From Aromatoleum tolulyticum (GTDB lineage: Bacteria; Pseudomonadota; Gammaproteobacteria; Burkholderiales; Rhodocyclaceae): 64,000 bases of DNA. The stretch spans positions 62,001 through 126,000 of the forward strand of contig NZ_FTMD01000007.1 in NCBI RefSeq assembly GCF_900156155.1, read 5' to 3'. Position numbers and translations under genes: made by a program. Positions 7,430 to 18,392 of the stretch are shown piece after piece; within the stretch, counting starts at the first letter, position 1; every line of letters begins with the position of its first letter. The notes beneath the pieces were generated by a model. It worked only from the letters and a program-made list of their open reading frames with translations, searched no databases and was not told the DNA's origin.

Positions 7430-8572
7430 TCACGCCTGCGCGAGCACGCGGCTGCGCTGGATGCTCATCAGTATCCCGATCCCGAGACACAGCGTGACGA
7501 GCGCGGTTCCGCCGTAGCTGATGAAGGGCAGCGGCACCCCCACGACCGGCAGGATACCGCTGACCATGCCCATATTAACGAAAGCATAGGTGAAGAAAAT
7601 CATCGTGATGGCGCCGCCGAGCAGGCGCGTCGCGAGCGTCGGCGCCGTCGCCGCGATGTAGAAGCCGCGCAGCAGCAGCAGCGCGTAGATCGTCAGCAGC
7701 AGCACGATGCCGATCAGGCCGAACTCCTCGGAGAGCACCGAAAAGATGAAATCGGTGTGGCGCTCGGGCAGGAAGGCGAGGTGGGTCTGCGTGCCGCCCA
7801 TCCAGCCCTTGCCGAGCACCCCGCCCGAGCCGATCGCGATCGTCGACTGGATGATGTGGAAGCCCTTGCCGAGCGGATCCTGCGTCGGGTCGAGCAGCGT
7901 GCATACGCGATGCTTCTGGTATTCGCGCAGACCCGGCCATTCGACGCCCGGCTGGCAGATGTGGTCGCCGAAACCGACGATCGCGACGATGCCGATCACG
8001 CCGACGGCGACCACCGGCACGATCAGCTTCCACGACAAGCCGGCGAAGTAGATCACATACACGCCCGCGGCGGTCACCAACACCGCCGTGCCGAGATCCG
8101 GCTGCACCATGATCAGTCCGACCGGCACGACCAGCAGCAGGCCCGCGACGACGAACTCGCGCAGGCCGATCTGGCCCTCGCGCTGCTGGAAGTACCACGC
8201 GAGCATCAACGGCATGGCGATCTTCATGATCTCGGACGGCTGGATGCGCGTCACGCCGATGTCGAGCCAGCGTGTCGCCCCTTTCGAGGTCTCGCCGAAG
8301 AGATCGACGGCGACGAGCAGCAGCACGCCGATCACGTACAGCGGCAGCGCAAGGCTCAGCAGGCGCTGGGCCGGCAGGCGAGCCGTCGCCCACATCGCCG
8401 CGAGCGCGACGACGGTGTTCACCTGCAGGGAGGCGACGCGCTCCGGCGAGGCGCTCATCATCACGACGAAAGCGTAGGCGAGCAGCAGGCCGAGCAGCAG
8501 CAGCAAGGGCGGGTCGATCGGGCGCAGGAAGCCGCTGAGCAGCTCGCGCGGATGGAAACGCGTGTCGGTCAT
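7430..8572 (-). CDS. mrdB: Rod shape-determining protein RodA (SEDS glycosyltransferase)
   Basis: A 380-residue SEDS-family peptidoglycan polymerase that works with PBP2 in the elongasome, with about ten hydrophobic membrane segments. Family signatures include GATRWLDIG, RIQPSEIMKIAMPL, MVQPDLGTA, LPERHTDFIFSVLSEEFG and the C-terminal VGVPLPFISYGGTALV. The ATG at 8570-8572 overlaps the mrdA stop as ATGA (4 bases), the normal coupling for this pair; longer in-frame extensions upstream lie inside mrdA and are not credible. Confidence 0.96.
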   Translation of the reverse strand: MTDTRFHPRELLSGFLRPIDPPLLLLLGLLLAYAFVVMMSASPERVASLQVNTVVALAAMWATARLPAQRLLSLALPLYVIGVLLLVAVDLFGETSKGATRWLDIGVTRIQPSEIMKIAMPLMLAWYFQQREGQIGLREFVVAGLLLVVPVGLIMVQPDLGTAVLVTAAGVYVIYFAGLSWKLIVPVVAVGVIGIVAIVGFGDHICQPGVEWPGLREYQKHRVCTLLDPTQDPLGKGFHIIQSTIAIGSGGVLGKGWMGGTQTHLAFLPERHTDFIFSVLSEEFGLIGIVLLLTIYALLLLRGFYIAATAPTLATRLLGGAITMIFFTYAFVNMGMVSGILPVVGVPLPFISYGGTALVTLCLGIGILMSIQRSRVLAQA

Positions 8573-10551
8573 TCGGAACGAACCCCCTCGTCGTGCCCGC
8601 CCGCATCGGGCTGAGCGGGATCTGCGGCATGCACCTCCGCGTGCTTGTGGCCCGCGTGCTCGTCGCCCTCGTCGCCCGCATCGATATCCTCGCCGGCCGG
8701 CTGTTCGCGGCGCTTGCCGAGCAGGTGGAAGTCGATCACCTGGCGGGCGATCGGCGCCGCCGACTGCGCGCCGAAGCCGCCGTTCTCTACCAGCACCGCG
8801 AGCGCGATCGTCGGCTTGTCGGCCGGCGCGTAGGCGATGAACCACGAATGGTCGCGCAGGCGCTCGCTCACGCGCCCTTCGACGTAGCGCTGGCCGCGCA
8901 GCGAGAATACCTGCGCCGTGCCGGTCTTGCCACCGGCCGAGTAGGGCGCGCCGGCGAAGGCGCGCGCCCCGGTACCGGCCCTGTTCACGTCCACCATCGC
9001 CTGACGCACCGCGGCCACATGCTCGGGTTTGAGGGGGATGGTGCGGATCGGCTCGGGCTCGACGACGCGGCGTTCGCCCGTCGCCGGATTGACGACATGA
9101 CGCACCACGTGCGGCCGGAACATCTTCCCGTCATTGACGAGCGCCGCCAGCGCGTTGGCCATCTGCAGCGGCGTGTAGGCGTTGTAGCCCTGGCCGATGC
9201 CGACCGAGATCGTCTCGCCGCCGAACCACTTCTGATGTTCCTTCTTGCGGAAGCGCTTCTTCTTCCATTCCGGCGTCGGCAGCACGCCCTCGGCCTCGCC
9301 GGGCACGTCGATGCCGGTACGCGACCCGAAGCCTAACGGGCGCATGAAGTTCGCGATGCCGTCGATGCCCAGGTCGTTGGCGAGCTGGTAGTAGTAGGTG
9401 TTGCACGACACGACGATCGATTTCGGCAGATCCACCATGCCGTGGCCGCCGGGCTTGTCATCCATGAAACGGTGGCCGCCGAACATGAAGTAGCCCGGAT
9501 CGGGGATCGTCTGCGTGATCGTGCGCTTGCCCGCCGACAGGCCCGCCATCGCCATGAAGGGCTTGAAAGTCGAACCGGGCGGGTAGGCGCTGAAGATCGC
9601 TCGGTTCACGAGCGGGTGATCGGGCGATTCGTTGAGCGACTTCCAGTCCTCGGTCGAGATGCCGTCGACGAACAGGTTGGGGTCGTATCCGGGCTTGGAC
9701 ACCAGCGCCAGCACGCCGCCGGTCGCCGGCTCGATCGCCACGAGCGCCCCGCGGCGCTTGCCGAAGGCCGCCTCGGCGACCTTCTGCATCTCGATGTTGA
9801 GCGTGAGTTCGAGGTCGTTGCCGGCCACGCCCGGCGTGCGTGCGAGCTGGCGCACCGCGCGGCCGCCGGCATTCACCTCGACCTGCTCGGCGCCGGTGAT
9901 GCCGTGCAGCACCGCCTCGTAGCTCAACTCCAGGCCGCTCTTGCCGATGTACTCGGAGCCGCGGTAGTTCGCCTCGTCGCCCGACTCCTCGATACGTTCG
10001 CGGTCGCGCTGGTTGATGCGGCCGATGTAGCCGATCACGTGCGACGCGAGGTCGCCATGCGGATAGTCGCGGAACAGGCGCGCCTGCACCTCGACGCCGG
10101 GGAACTGGTAGCGGCGCGCGATCACCCGCGCCACTTCCTCCTCGGTCAGGCGCGTGCGGATCGGCACGCTCTCGAAATTCTTGCTCTCTTCGAGCAGCTT
10201 CTTGAAGCGCCGCCGGTCGCGCGCGTCGATCTCGATGATCTCCGCCAGCCCGTCGATCGTCGCCTCGAGGTCGCGCACGCGCGAGGGCGTGATCTCCAGC
10301 GTGTAGGCGGCGTAGTTGCGCGCGAGCGGCACGCCGTTGCGATCCGTGATCGAACCGCGCCCCGGCACGATGGGCAGCAGCGCGATGCGGTTGTCCTCGG
10401 CGCGGGTGTGGTAGTAGTCGTAGCGCACGACCTGCAGGAACCAGAAGCGCGCCACCAGCAGGCCGAAGCACACGGCGATGAAGATGCCCGCGATCAGAAC
10501 GCGGCGGCGGAAGCGCCCCAGTTCCTCGTCGGGGGTACGGAATTCCATCAT
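8569..10551 (-). CDS. mrdA: Penicillin-binding protein 2, elongasome transpeptidase
   Basis: A 660-residue class B PBP that cross-links peptidoglycan during lateral-wall growth. It has an N-terminal membrane anchor (about residues 18-40, LIAGIFIAVCFGLLVARFW), a dimerisation domain, and the transpeptidase motifs S327-T-F-K330 (PPGSTFKPF), S382-C-N384 and K542-T-G544 (GGKTGTAQV). The C-terminal tail is longer and more acidic and histidine-rich than in E. coli PBP2 (DEGDEHAGHKHAEVHA). Two tandem ATGs begin the gene; 4 bases separate it from mreD. Confidence 0.97.
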   Translation of the reverse strand: MMEFRTPDEELGRFRRRVLIAGIFIAVCFGLLVARFWFLQVVRYDYYHTRAEDNRIALLPIVPGRGSITDRNGVPLARNYAAYTLEITPSRVRDLEATIDGLAEIIEIDARDRRRFKKLLEESKNFESVPIRTRLTEEEVARVIARRYQFPGVEVQARLFRDYPHGDLASHVIGYIGRINQRDRERIEESGDEANYRGSEYIGKSGLELSYEAVLHGITGAEQVEVNAGGRAVRQLARTPGVAGNDLELTLNIEMQKVAEAAFGKRRGALVAIEPATGGVLALVSKPGYDPNLFVDGISTEDWKSLNESPDHPLVNRAIFSAYPPGSTFKPFMAMAGLSAGKRTITQTIPDPGYFMFGGHRFMDDKPGGHGMVDLPKSIVVSCNTYYYQLANDLGIDGIANFMRPLGFGSRTGIDVPGEAEGVLPTPEWKKKRFRKKEHQKWFGGETISVGIGQGYNAYTPLQMANALAALVNDGKMFRPHVVRHVVNPATGERRVVEPEPIRTIPLKPEHVAAVRQAMVDVNRAGTGARAFAGAPYSAGGKTGTAQVFSLRGQRYVEGRVSERLRDHSWFIAYAPADKPTIALAVLVENGGFGAQSAAPIARQVIDFHLLGKRREQPAGEDIDAGDEGDEHAGHKHAEVHAADPAQPDAGGHDEGVRSE

Positions 10552-10555
10552 CGGT

Positions 10556-11077
10556 TCAGATCGGCCGGTTGTCGTCCCGGTCCACCGGCTGGTACTGCGG
10601 CAGCAGCAACAGATAGTTCAGCGGCACCCACAGCGCCGCGCTCGTGAGGCTGGACAGGAAGTACCACCACCCGGGGAATTCGGCGCCGGCCAGCAGGCGC
10701 ACGACGACCATGATCACCTGCGTCAGCAGCAGCAGTGGGAACATCTGCAGCGCCTGCTGAGTCGGCGGGAACCACAGCACGCGGCGCGACACCGCGGTCG
10801 CGAGATAGCACAGCACGACGTAGGCGAGGGCATGCTGCCCCATCGCCGCACCGTGGCCGATGTCGACCAGCACGCCGAACAGGAAGCCCGCGCCCATGCC
10901 GACACGCAGCGGCTCGCGGATCGACCAGAAGGCCAGCACCAGCGCGACCCAGTCGGGCACGCCGGGCGTCAGCCCGGTCGGGATGTAGCTCAGCGCGAGC
11001 GCGACCAGCAGGCTCAGGTAGGCGAACCAGGTCTTGGCCGGCTGCAGGATGCGACTGGAGCGGTGGGTCGGCTGCAT
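10556..11077 (-). CDS. mreD: Rod shape-determining protein MreD
   Basis: A 173-residue integral membrane protein of the elongasome with about five hydrophobic segments (for example TWFAYLSLLVALALSYI and LVLAFWSIREPLRVG). The FLFGVLVDIGHGAAMGQHAL stretch is the MreD family signature. It bridges MreC and the PBP2-RodA pair. Located between mreC (12 bases away) and mrdA (4 bases) on the same strand. Confidence 0.93.
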   Translation of the reverse strand: MQPTHRSSRILQPAKTWFAYLSLLVALALSYIPTGLTPGVPDWVALVLAFWSIREPLRVGMGAGFLFGVLVDIGHGAAMGQHALAYVVLCYLATAVSRRVLWFPPTQQALQMFPLLLLTQVIMVVVRLLAGAEFPGWWYFLSSLTSAALWVPLNYLLLLPQYQPVDRDDNRPI

Positions 11078-11089
11078 GAATGGCTTTCC

Positions 11090-11986
11090 TTAACCCTTGC
11101 GTCCCTTGCGCGGCTCGGGTTCGGGCTCCGGCGCCGGACGCGGCGGCGGCGGCTCGGCGCGTCCGAGCAGCAGCACCTGGGTCGTGCGCTCGACGCCGGC
11201 GACCGGCTCGCACACGATCACGGCGAAAGTCTGCGCGTCGCGGTCGACGCTGACGACGTCGGCCACCGGCAGCCCGGCGAGAAACAAGCCGTCGAGGCCC
11301 GAGGTCACGAGGCGATCGCCGACGCGCACGTCCGCGCCCGACAGCGTGAAGCGCAGCTCCAGCCGCCCCTGACCCGCACCGGCGAGCACGCCGCGCAGCC
11401 CGTTGCGCGCGACCTGCACCGGTACCGCCTGATCCTTGTCGGTGAGCAGCGTGACCTCGGCCTGCACCGGATACACGCGCGTGACCTGCCCGATCATGCC
11501 CTGTTCGTTGACCACCGCCATGCCGGCCTCGACGCCCTGCTGGCTGCCGCGGTTGAGGATCACCTTGCGGTCGAACGGGTCCGGCGCGTCGTAGAGGATC
11601 TCGGCGGCCACGCTTTTCGCCGCGATCGACGCCCCCATCCCGAGAAGCCCGCGCAGGCGGCGGTTTTCCTCCTCGAGCTGCTCGAAGCGCAGCAGCCGCT
11701 GTGCCGCCTCCAGTTCGCGGCCGCGCAGCATCGAGTTGTCCTTCTGCACCTCGACGAGGGTGCCGAAATACACCGCCGCGTTGCGCACGAAGTCGGCGGG
11801 TGCGGCGGCCGCCATCTGCAGCGGCCAGGTCGCCACCGACAGCGCCTGGCGCACGACTTCGAGGTAGCGGAACTTCAGGTCGGCGACCAGCATCGCCAGG
11901 CACACCGACACGAGCACCAGCAGCCGCACCAGCGGAGTAGGTCCCTGCCTGAAGATCGGTGGAGACGGATGACCGGCGAGGGACAT
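11090..11986 (-). CDS. mreC: Rod shape-determining protein MreC
   Basis: A 298-residue bitopic protein: one membrane helix (LVRLLVLVSVCLAMLVADL), a periplasmic coiled coil (about residues 80-115, rich in E, R and L), then two beta domains. It activates PBP2-RodA in the elongasome. The C-terminus is a proline- and charge-rich tail (PPPPRPAPEPEPEPRKGRKG). I chose the ATG at 11986 (MSLAGHPSPP) over an in-frame start 51 bases upstream, because the upstream part would include the hairpin-containing mreB-mreC spacer. Confidence 0.92.
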   Translation of the reverse strand: MSLAGHPSPPIFRQGPTPLVRLLVLVSVCLAMLVADLKFRYLEVVRQALSVATWPLQMAAAAPADFVRNAAVYFGTLVEVQKDNSMLRGRELEAAQRLLRFEQLEEENRRLRGLLGMGASIAAKSVAAEILYDAPDPFDRKVILNRGSQQGVEAGMAVVNEQGMIGQVTRVYPVQAEVTLLTDKDQAVPVQVARNGLRGVLAGAGQGRLELRFTLSGADVRVGDRLVTSGLDGLFLAGLPVADVVSVDRDAQTFAVIVCEPVAGVERTTQVLLLGRAEPPPPRPAPEPEPEPRKGRKG

Positions 11987-12008
11987 CGTGAGGCGTGTGC
12001 GGCGGAGC

Positions 12009-12032
12009 GCGGCAGACCCGGAAGCCTGCCGC
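12009..12032 (-). promoter_or_regulatory. Intercistronic hairpin between mreB and mreC
   Basis: A 7-bp stem (GCGGCAG / CTGCCGC) with a 10-base loop lies in the 57-base gap after the mreB stop. With no U-tract it is not a plain terminator. It could protect or partly end the mreB transcript so that MreB is made in excess over MreC (inference). Confidence 0.35.
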
Positions 12033-12043
12033 AACAACGCAAC

Positions 12044-13189
<1,146 letters not shown>

Positions 13190-13206
13190 GCGGGTTTTGT
13201 TTCCTC

Positions 13207-13494
13207 ATGTCGCTTACCACTGAACAGGTCCTGCGCATCGCCGGACTCGCGCGCATCGAACTCGCCGACGGCGACGTCGAGGCCACGCGCGCCAAGCTGA
13301 ACGGAATCTTCGGCCTGATCGAACAGATGCAGGCGGTCGACACCAGCGGGGTCGAACCGATGAGCCACCCGCAGGACGTCGCGCAGCGCCTGCGGACCGA
13401 TGTCGCGACCGAACCGGACCGCCGCGAGGCCTTCCAGCGCGTCGCCCCGCAGACCGAAGCGGGCCTCTACCTCGTCCCGAAGGTCATCGAGTAA
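13207..13494 (+). CDS. gatC: Asp-tRNA(Asn)/Glu-tRNA(Gln) amidotransferase subunit C
   Basis: A 95-residue subunit that wraps around GatA and GatB in the tRNA-dependent amidotransferase. It has the family opening ([18 protein letters not shown]) and the C-terminal YLVPKVIE. The gatC-gatA gap is 3 bases. Presence of GatCAB means Asn-tRNA and/or Gln-tRNA is made by transamidation, as in most betaproteobacteria. Confidence 0.96.
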   Translation: MSLTTEQVLRIAGLARIELADGDVEATRAKLNGIFGLIEQMQAVDTSGVEPMSHPQDVAQRLRTDVATEPDRREAFQRVAPQTEAGLYLVPKVIE

Positions 13495-13497
13495 GCC

Positions 13498-14961
13498 ATG
13501 ATCAACGCCAGCCTCACCGAACTGCGCGCCGCACTCGACGCGAAGCGGATCTCCAGCGTCGAGCTCGCGACGCTGTTCCTCGACCGCATTGCCGCGCACA
13601 ACCCGTCGCTCAACGCCTTCATCACCGTCGACCGCGACGGCGCCCTCGCTGCCGCCCGTGCTGCCGACGCGCGCATCGCCGCCGGCAACGCCGGCCCGCT
13701 CACCGGCATCCCGCTCGCGCACAAGGACGTGTTCTGCACCGAAGGCGTGCTGACGACCTGCGGCTCGAAGATGCTGTCGAACTTCGTCAGCCCCTACGAC
13801 GCCCACGTCGTCTCGCTGCTGAAAGCCGCCGGCGCGGTGAACCTGGGCAAGACCAACATGGACGAGTTCGCGATGGGCTCGTCGAACGAGAACTCGCACT
13901 ACGGCCCGGTGAAGAACCCCTGGGACACCACCCGCATCCCGGGCGGCTCTTCCGGCGGCTCGGCCGCCGCGGTCGCCGCACGCCTCGCGCCGATCGCCAC
14001 CGGCACCGACACCGGCGGCTCCGTGCGCCAGCCCGCCGGCCACACCGGCATCACCGGCATCAAACCCACCTACGGCGTCGTCAGCCGCTACGGCATGATC
14101 GCGTACGCGAGCTCGCTCGACCAGGGCGGCGCCTTCGGCGCGTCCGCGGCCGACTGCGCGCAGCTCCTCACCGCGATGGCCGGCTTCGACGAGCGCGATT
14201 CCACCAGCCTCGAGCGCCCCGCCGAGGACTACGCGCGCGAGATCGCCGCGCCGGCGAACGACAAGCCCCTCGCGGGCCTGCGCATCGGCCTGCCGCGCGA
14301 ATTCTTCGCCGAGGGCATGGCCGAGGACGTGCGTGCCGCGGTCGAAGCGGCGCTCGACCAGTACCGCAAGCTCGGCGCGACCACCGTCGAGGTGAGCCTG
14401 CCCAACGCCAGGCTCGCGATCCCCGCCTACTACGTGATCGCCCCAGCCGAGGCGTCGAGCAACCTGTCGCGCTTCGACGGCGTGCGCTACGGCCACCGCG
14501 CCGCCGAATACCGCGACCTCGCCGAGATGTACGCGAAGAGCCGCGCCGAAGGCTTCGGCGCCGAGGTCAAGCGCCGCATCCTCGTCGGCACCTACGTACT
14601 GTCGCACGGCTACTACGACGCCTACTACCTGCAGGCGCAGAAGCTGCGCCGCCTGATCGCGCAGGACTTCCAGGCCGCTTTCCGCGAATGCGACGTGATC
14701 GCCGGCCCGACCAGCCCGACCACCGCATGGGCGATCGGCGAGAAGACCGACGATCCGGTGCAGATGTACCTGTCGGACATCTACACGATCGCCGTGAACC
14801 TCGCCGGCCTGCCGGGGCTGTCGCATCCCTGCGGCTTCGGCGGCGGGAATCTCCCCGTCGGCCTGCAGCTCATCGGCGACTACTTCGGCGAAGCGCGCCT
14901 GCTGGGCACCGCTCACCAGTACCAGCAGGCGACCGACTGGCACCTGCGCCGTCCGGCCTGA
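13498..14961 (+). CDS. gatA: Asp-tRNA(Asn)/Glu-tRNA(Gln) amidotransferase subunit A
   Basis: A 487-residue amidase-signature enzyme that releases ammonia from glutamine for the GatB active site. The Ser-cisSer-Lys triad is visible: K76 (LAHKDVFC), S151 (GGSSGGSAA) and S175 ([10 protein letters not shown]). Length is normal for the family. A small lipoprotein gene is inserted between it and gatB. Confidence 0.98.
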   Translation: MINASLTELRAALDAKRISSVELATLFLDRIAAHNPSLNAFITVDRDGALAAARAADARIAAGNAGPLTGIPLAHKDVFCTEGVLTTCGSKMLSNFVSPYDAHVVSLLKAAGAVNLGKTNMDEFAMGSSNENSHYGPVKNPWDTTRIPGGSSGGSAAAVAARLAPIATGTDTGGSVRQPAGHTGITGIKPTYGVVSRYGMIAYASSLDQGGAFGASAADCAQLLTAMAGFDERDSTSLERPAEDYAREIAAPANDKPLAGLRIGLPREFFAEGMAEDVRAAVEAALDQYRKLGATTVEVSLPNARLAIPAYYVIAPAEASSNLSRFDGVRYGHRAAEYRDLAEMYAKSRAEGFGAEVKRRILVGTYVLSHGYYDAYYLQAQKLRRLIAQDFQAAFRECDVIAGPTSPTTAWAIGEKTDDPVQMYLSDIYTIAVNLAGLPGLSHPCGFGGGNLPVGLQLIGDYFGEARLLGTAHQYQQATDWHLRRPA

Positions 14962-14968
14962 GCGTCCC

Positions 14969-15505
14969 ATGCGCCGCCTTCATCCCGCCCTACGCACTGC
15001 GGCGCTCGCCGCCACCGTGCTGCTCGGCGCCTGCGCGACCCCGCCCGAGCGCAAGCCCGAACCCGAGACCGCCGCGCCTTCATCGGCCCAATCCGCCGCA
15101 CAGGCCGCTGCCGAGGCGGAGCCGGAACGCGCGCTGCAGCGCGGCCGGCTCAAGCCCATGCCGGTGCGCCCGCTCTCCATCAAGACCGACTGCCGCTTCA
15201 AGGACGAGGTCGGCTACGGCGGCAGCGCCGTGCTCGACGTCAGCTACTCCGAGGTGCGCGCGTTCGCCGCCACGGTCGATGTCCCCAAGCGCGGCAGCTG
15301 CAAGTTCGAACTCGCGGACTTCAAGCAGGTGCTCAAGGAGCCGCACGTCGAACTGCAGGCCCGCGACGGCTGCACGGTGCGCATGTGGGAACAGGGCGAA
15401 CAGGTCACCGTCGCATTCTCCGAATGCGCGAAACGCTGCACCCGCGGCACGTTCGAATACGTATGGCCGATCCTGGTGGACCGGTCGAGCGGCCAGTGCA
15501 CCTGA
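14969..15505 (+). CDS. Cysteine-rich lipoprotein of unknown function inside the gatCAB operon
   Basis: A 178-residue protein with a bacterial lipoprotein signal: N-terminal arginines, hydrophobic core and LLGAC with the lipidated C22. A low-complexity Ala/Pro/Glu linker (about residues 25-55) leads to a compact domain with six cysteines (TDC, GSC, DGC, SEC, KRC and GQC), which could form disulfides in the periplasm. I do not recognise the family. It lies 7 bases after gatA and 27 before gatB, so it must be co-transcribed with them, although an envelope lipoprotein has no obvious link to tRNA amidation. Confidence 0.8.
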   Translation: MRRLHPALRTAALAATVLLGACATPPERKPEPETAAPSSAQSAAQAAAEAEPERALQRGRLKPMPVRPLSIKTDCRFKDEVGYGGSAVLDVSYSEVRAFAATVDVPKRGSCKFELADFKQVLKEPHVELQARDGCTVRMWEQGEQVTVAFSECAKRCTRGTFEYVWPILVDRSSGQCT

Positions 15506-15532
15506 CCGCGTCAAGAATCCAGAGATACGAAC

Positions 15533-17002
15533 ATGAGCAGATCGGATTGGGAAGTCGTCATCGGGCTGGAAGTGCATGCCCAGCTCAACACCGCGTCGAA
15601 GATCTTTTCCGGCGCCAGCACCGCCTTCGGCGCCGCGCCGAACGTGCAGGCCTGCGCCGTCGACATCGCCCTGCCAGGCGTGCTGCCGGTGCTCAACCGC
15701 GGCGCCGTCGAGCGTGCGATCCGCTTCGGCCTGGCGATCGGCGCGAACGTCGCGTCGAAGAGCGTGTTCGCGCGCAAGAACTACTTTTACCCCGACCTCC
15801 CCAAGGGCTACCAGATCAGCCAGTTCGAGCTGCCGGTAGTGCAGGGCGGCGAAATCACGATCCGCGTCGGCGAAGGTGACAAAGCCTACGAGAAGACCGT
15901 GCAGCTCACCCGCGCCCACCTCGAGGAGGACGCCGGCAAATCGCTGCACGAAGACTTCCACGGCATGAGCGGCATCGACCTCAACCGTGCCGGCACGCCG
16001 CTGCTGGAAATCGTCTCCGAGCCCGACATGCGCTCCTCCGCCGAGGCCGTCGCCTACGCCCGCGCGCTGCACGCGCTGGTGCGCTGGATCGACATCTGCG
16101 ACGGCAACATGCAGGAAGGCTCCTTCCGCTGCGACGCCAACGTCTCTGTGCGCCGTCCCGGCGGTCCGCTCGGCACGCGCCGCGAGATCAAGAACCTGAA
16201 CTCCTTCCGCTTCCTGCAGCAGGCGATCGACTTCGAAGTGCAGTGGCAGATCGACACCATCGAGGACGGCGGCAGGATCCAGCAGGCGACCGTGCTGTTC
16301 GACCCCGACACGGGCGAGACGCGCATGATGCGCTCGAAGGAAGACGCGCACGACTACCGCTACTTCCCCGACCCGGATCTGCTGCCGCTGGTGATCTCGC
16401 CCGAGTGGAAGGCGCGCGTCGCTTCCGAGATGCCGGAGTTGCCGGGCGCGATGAAGGCGCGCTTCATGGAACAGTGGGGCCTCTCCGCGTACGACGCGAC
16501 GACCCTCACCGCGTCGAAGGAAGTCGCCGCCTTCTACCAGGCGACCGTCGACGCCGCCGGCGTGGCGCAGGCAAAGCCCTGCGCCAACTGGGTCATGGGC
16601 GATCTCGCCGCCCGTCTCAACAAGGCCGAACTCGACGCCTCCGCGTCCCCGGTCTCGCCCGCGCAGCTCGCCGGCCTGGTCGCGCGCATCACGGACGGCA
16701 CGATCTCGAACAACATCGGCAAGAAGGTGTTCGAAGCCCTGTGGAACGGCGAAGGCGGAACGGACGCAAATGCGGCCGACGCCATCATCGAGGCCCAGGG
16801 CCTGCGCCAGACCAACGACGCCGGCGCGATCGAGGCGATGATCGACGAAGTCCTCGCAGCAAACCAGAAGTCGGTCGAGGAGTTCCGCGCCGGCAAGGAC
16901 AAGGCCTTCAACGCACTCGTCGGCCAGGTCATGAGGGCGAGCAAGGGCAAGGCCAACCCGGCGCAGGTCAACGAACTCTTGAAACGCAAGCTGGAAGGCT
17001 GA
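15533..17002 (+). CDS. gatB: Asp-tRNA(Asn)/Glu-tRNA(Gln) amidotransferase subunit B
   Basis: A 489-residue kinase-transferase subunit that activates the misacylated Glu or Asp on tRNA and amidates it. Signatures are [15 protein letters not shown] at the start, [43 protein letters not shown] and [10 protein letters not shown]. The C-terminal helical YqeY-like tail, which binds the tRNA elbow, ends [13 protein letters not shown]. Start is the ATG at 15533. Confidence 0.98.
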   Translation: MSRSDWEVVIGLEVHAQLNTASKIFSGASTAFGAAPNVQACAVDIALPGVLPVLNRGAVERAIRFGLAIGANVASKSVFARKNYFYPDLPKGYQISQFELPVVQGGEITIRVGEGDKAYEKTVQLTRAHLEEDAGKSLHEDFHGMSGIDLNRAGTPLLEIVSEPDMRSSAEAVAYARALHALVRWIDICDGNMQEGSFRCDANVSVRRPGGPLGTRREIKNLNSFRFLQQAIDFEVQWQIDTIEDGGRIQQATVLFDPDTGETRMMRSKEDAHDYRYFPDPDLLPLVISPEWKARVASEMPELPGAMKARFMEQWGLSAYDATTLTASKEVAAFYQATVDAAGVAQAKPCANWVMGDLAARLNKAELDASASPVSPAQLAGLVARITDGTISNNIGKKVFEALWNGEGGTDANAADAIIEAQGLRQTNDAGAIEAMIDEVLAANQKSVEEFRAGKDKAFNALVGQVMRASKGKANPAQVNELLKRKLEG

Positions 17003-17039
17003 ACCACCCTTTCACCGCAACACGCTCGGGGGACGCGCG

Positions 17040-17861
17040 ATGTGCCAGCTCCTCGGAATGAACTGCAACGTGCCGACGGACATCTGCTTCTCGTTCGCCG
17101 GCTTCCAGGCGCGCGGCGGCGCCACCGACGTGCATGCCGACGGCTGGGGCATCGCCTTCTTCGAGGGACGCGGCGTGCGCGTCTTCCTCGACCCCCAGCC
17201 CAGCGCCTCCTCGCCGGTCGCGGAGCTGGTGCGCAGCTACCCGATCCGCTCGCTCAACGTCATCGCGCACATCCGCAAGGCCACCCAGGGTCAGGTCACG
17301 CTCGACAACACCCACCCCTTCCAGCGCGAGCTGTGGGGGAGCTACTGGATCTTCGCGCACAACGGCAACCTGCTCGACTACGCACCGCACTTCGACGGCC
17401 GTTTCCTGCCGGTCGGCAGCACCGACTCGGAGTCCGCGTTCTGCGACCTCCTGCAGCACCTCGCCGCCGAATTCCCCGACGGCCCGCCCCCGGCCGAAGC
17501 CCTGTTCGCGGCCCTGCGCCGGCTCGCGATCCGCATCGGCGCGCACGGCCCGTTCAACTTCCTGCTGTCGAACGGCGAATACCTCTTCGCCCATTGTTCG
17601 ACCAAACTCACCTACATCATCCGCCAGGCACCGTTCGCCACCGCGCACCTCTCCGACCAGGACCTCAGCGTCGACTTCAGCCGGCTCACGACCCCGGCAG
17701 ACCGCGTCGCCGTGATCGCGACCGCACCGCTGACCGACAACGAGGTGTGGCACGCGATCCCGCCCGGCACCCTGCTCGCGTTCCGGCACGGCGCGATCGA
17801 GACGCTGGGCGAAGCGACGACCATCGCCGGCAATCCCGCCGCGGGCGCGGGCAGCGTGTAG
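17040..17861 (+). CDS. Class II glutamine amidotransferase (YafJ-like)
   Basis: A 273-residue Ntn-type amidotransferase domain with no synthetase domain attached. The nucleophile is C2 (MCQLLGMNC), exposed after removal of Met1. Family motifs are ADGWGIAFF, IAHIRKATQG, NTHPFQRELWG, FAHNGNL and STDSESAFCDLL. It resembles YafJ / YerC-type stand-alone GATases, whose substrate is not settled. It lies 37 bases after gatB on the same strand; a functional tie to the transamidosome is not implied by sequence. Confidence 0.85.
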   Translation: MCQLLGMNCNVPTDICFSFAGFQARGGATDVHADGWGIAFFEGRGVRVFLDPQPSASSPVAELVRSYPIRSLNVIAHIRKATQGQVTLDNTHPFQRELWGSYWIFAHNGNLLDYAPHFDGRFLPVGSTDSESAFCDLLQHLAAEFPDGPPPAEALFAALRRLAIRIGAHGPFNFLLSNGEYLFAHCSTKLTYIIRQAPFATAHLSDQDLSVDFSRLTTPADRVAVIATAPLTDNEVWHAIPPGTLLAFRHGAIETLGEATTIAGNPAAGAGSV

Positions 17862-17931
17862 ATTTCGCTTCGCAGCTTCATGCCGAAAGGCTACAGTCCG
17901 AGTTTTCACCATCCTGCCGAAGGGGAAACCC

Positions 17932-18354
17932 GTGTCCGATTGCCCACTGTGTCCAGCCGCCAACGAGACCCTGGTCTGGCGCGACGGCAGCTGCCGCGTC
18001 ATCCTCGTCGATGAGCCGGGCTATCCCGGCTTCTGCCGCGTCGTGTGGAACCATCACGTCGCGGAAATGACCGACCTCAACGGAGGCGAGCAGCGCCACC
18101 TCCTCAATGTCGTGCTCGCGACCGAAGCCGCGCTGCGCCAGCTGATGCGCCCGGACAAGATCAACCTCGCGAGCCTCGGCAACATGGTGCCGCACCTGCA
18201 CTGGCACGTGATCCCGCGCTTCGCCGACGATGCGCACTTCCCGCAGTCGGTGTGGAGTGCGCCGCAGCGCACCGGCGCGCAGCGCGCGGCCCCGCCGGTG
18301 GAAACCCTCGCCACGACGCTGGTCGCGATGCTCACCGAACAGACCGCCGGATGA
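17932..18354 (+). CDS. HIT family nucleotide-binding protein
   Basis: A 140-residue histidine-triad protein with the HxHxH motif H88-L-H90-W-H92 (PHLHWHVIPRF). The N-terminus has a C-P-L-C pair (C4, C7) and VILVDEPGYPGFCRVVWNHHV. HIT proteins hydrolyse or transfer nucleotidyl groups; the substrate here is unknown. Start is GTG with an AGGGGAA ribosome binding site just upstream. The stop codon overlaps a possible alternative ATG of the next gene. Confidence 0.88.
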   Translation: MSDCPLCPAANETLVWRDGSCRVILVDEPGYPGFCRVVWNHHVAEMTDLNGGEQRHLLNVVLATEAALRQLMRPDKINLASLGNMVPHLHWHVIPRFADDAHFPQSVWSAPQRTGAQRAAPPVETLATTLVAMLTEQTAG

Positions 18355-18392
18355 CCCCGGCACGCACGGACCGAACGCACCACGGAGAACCC

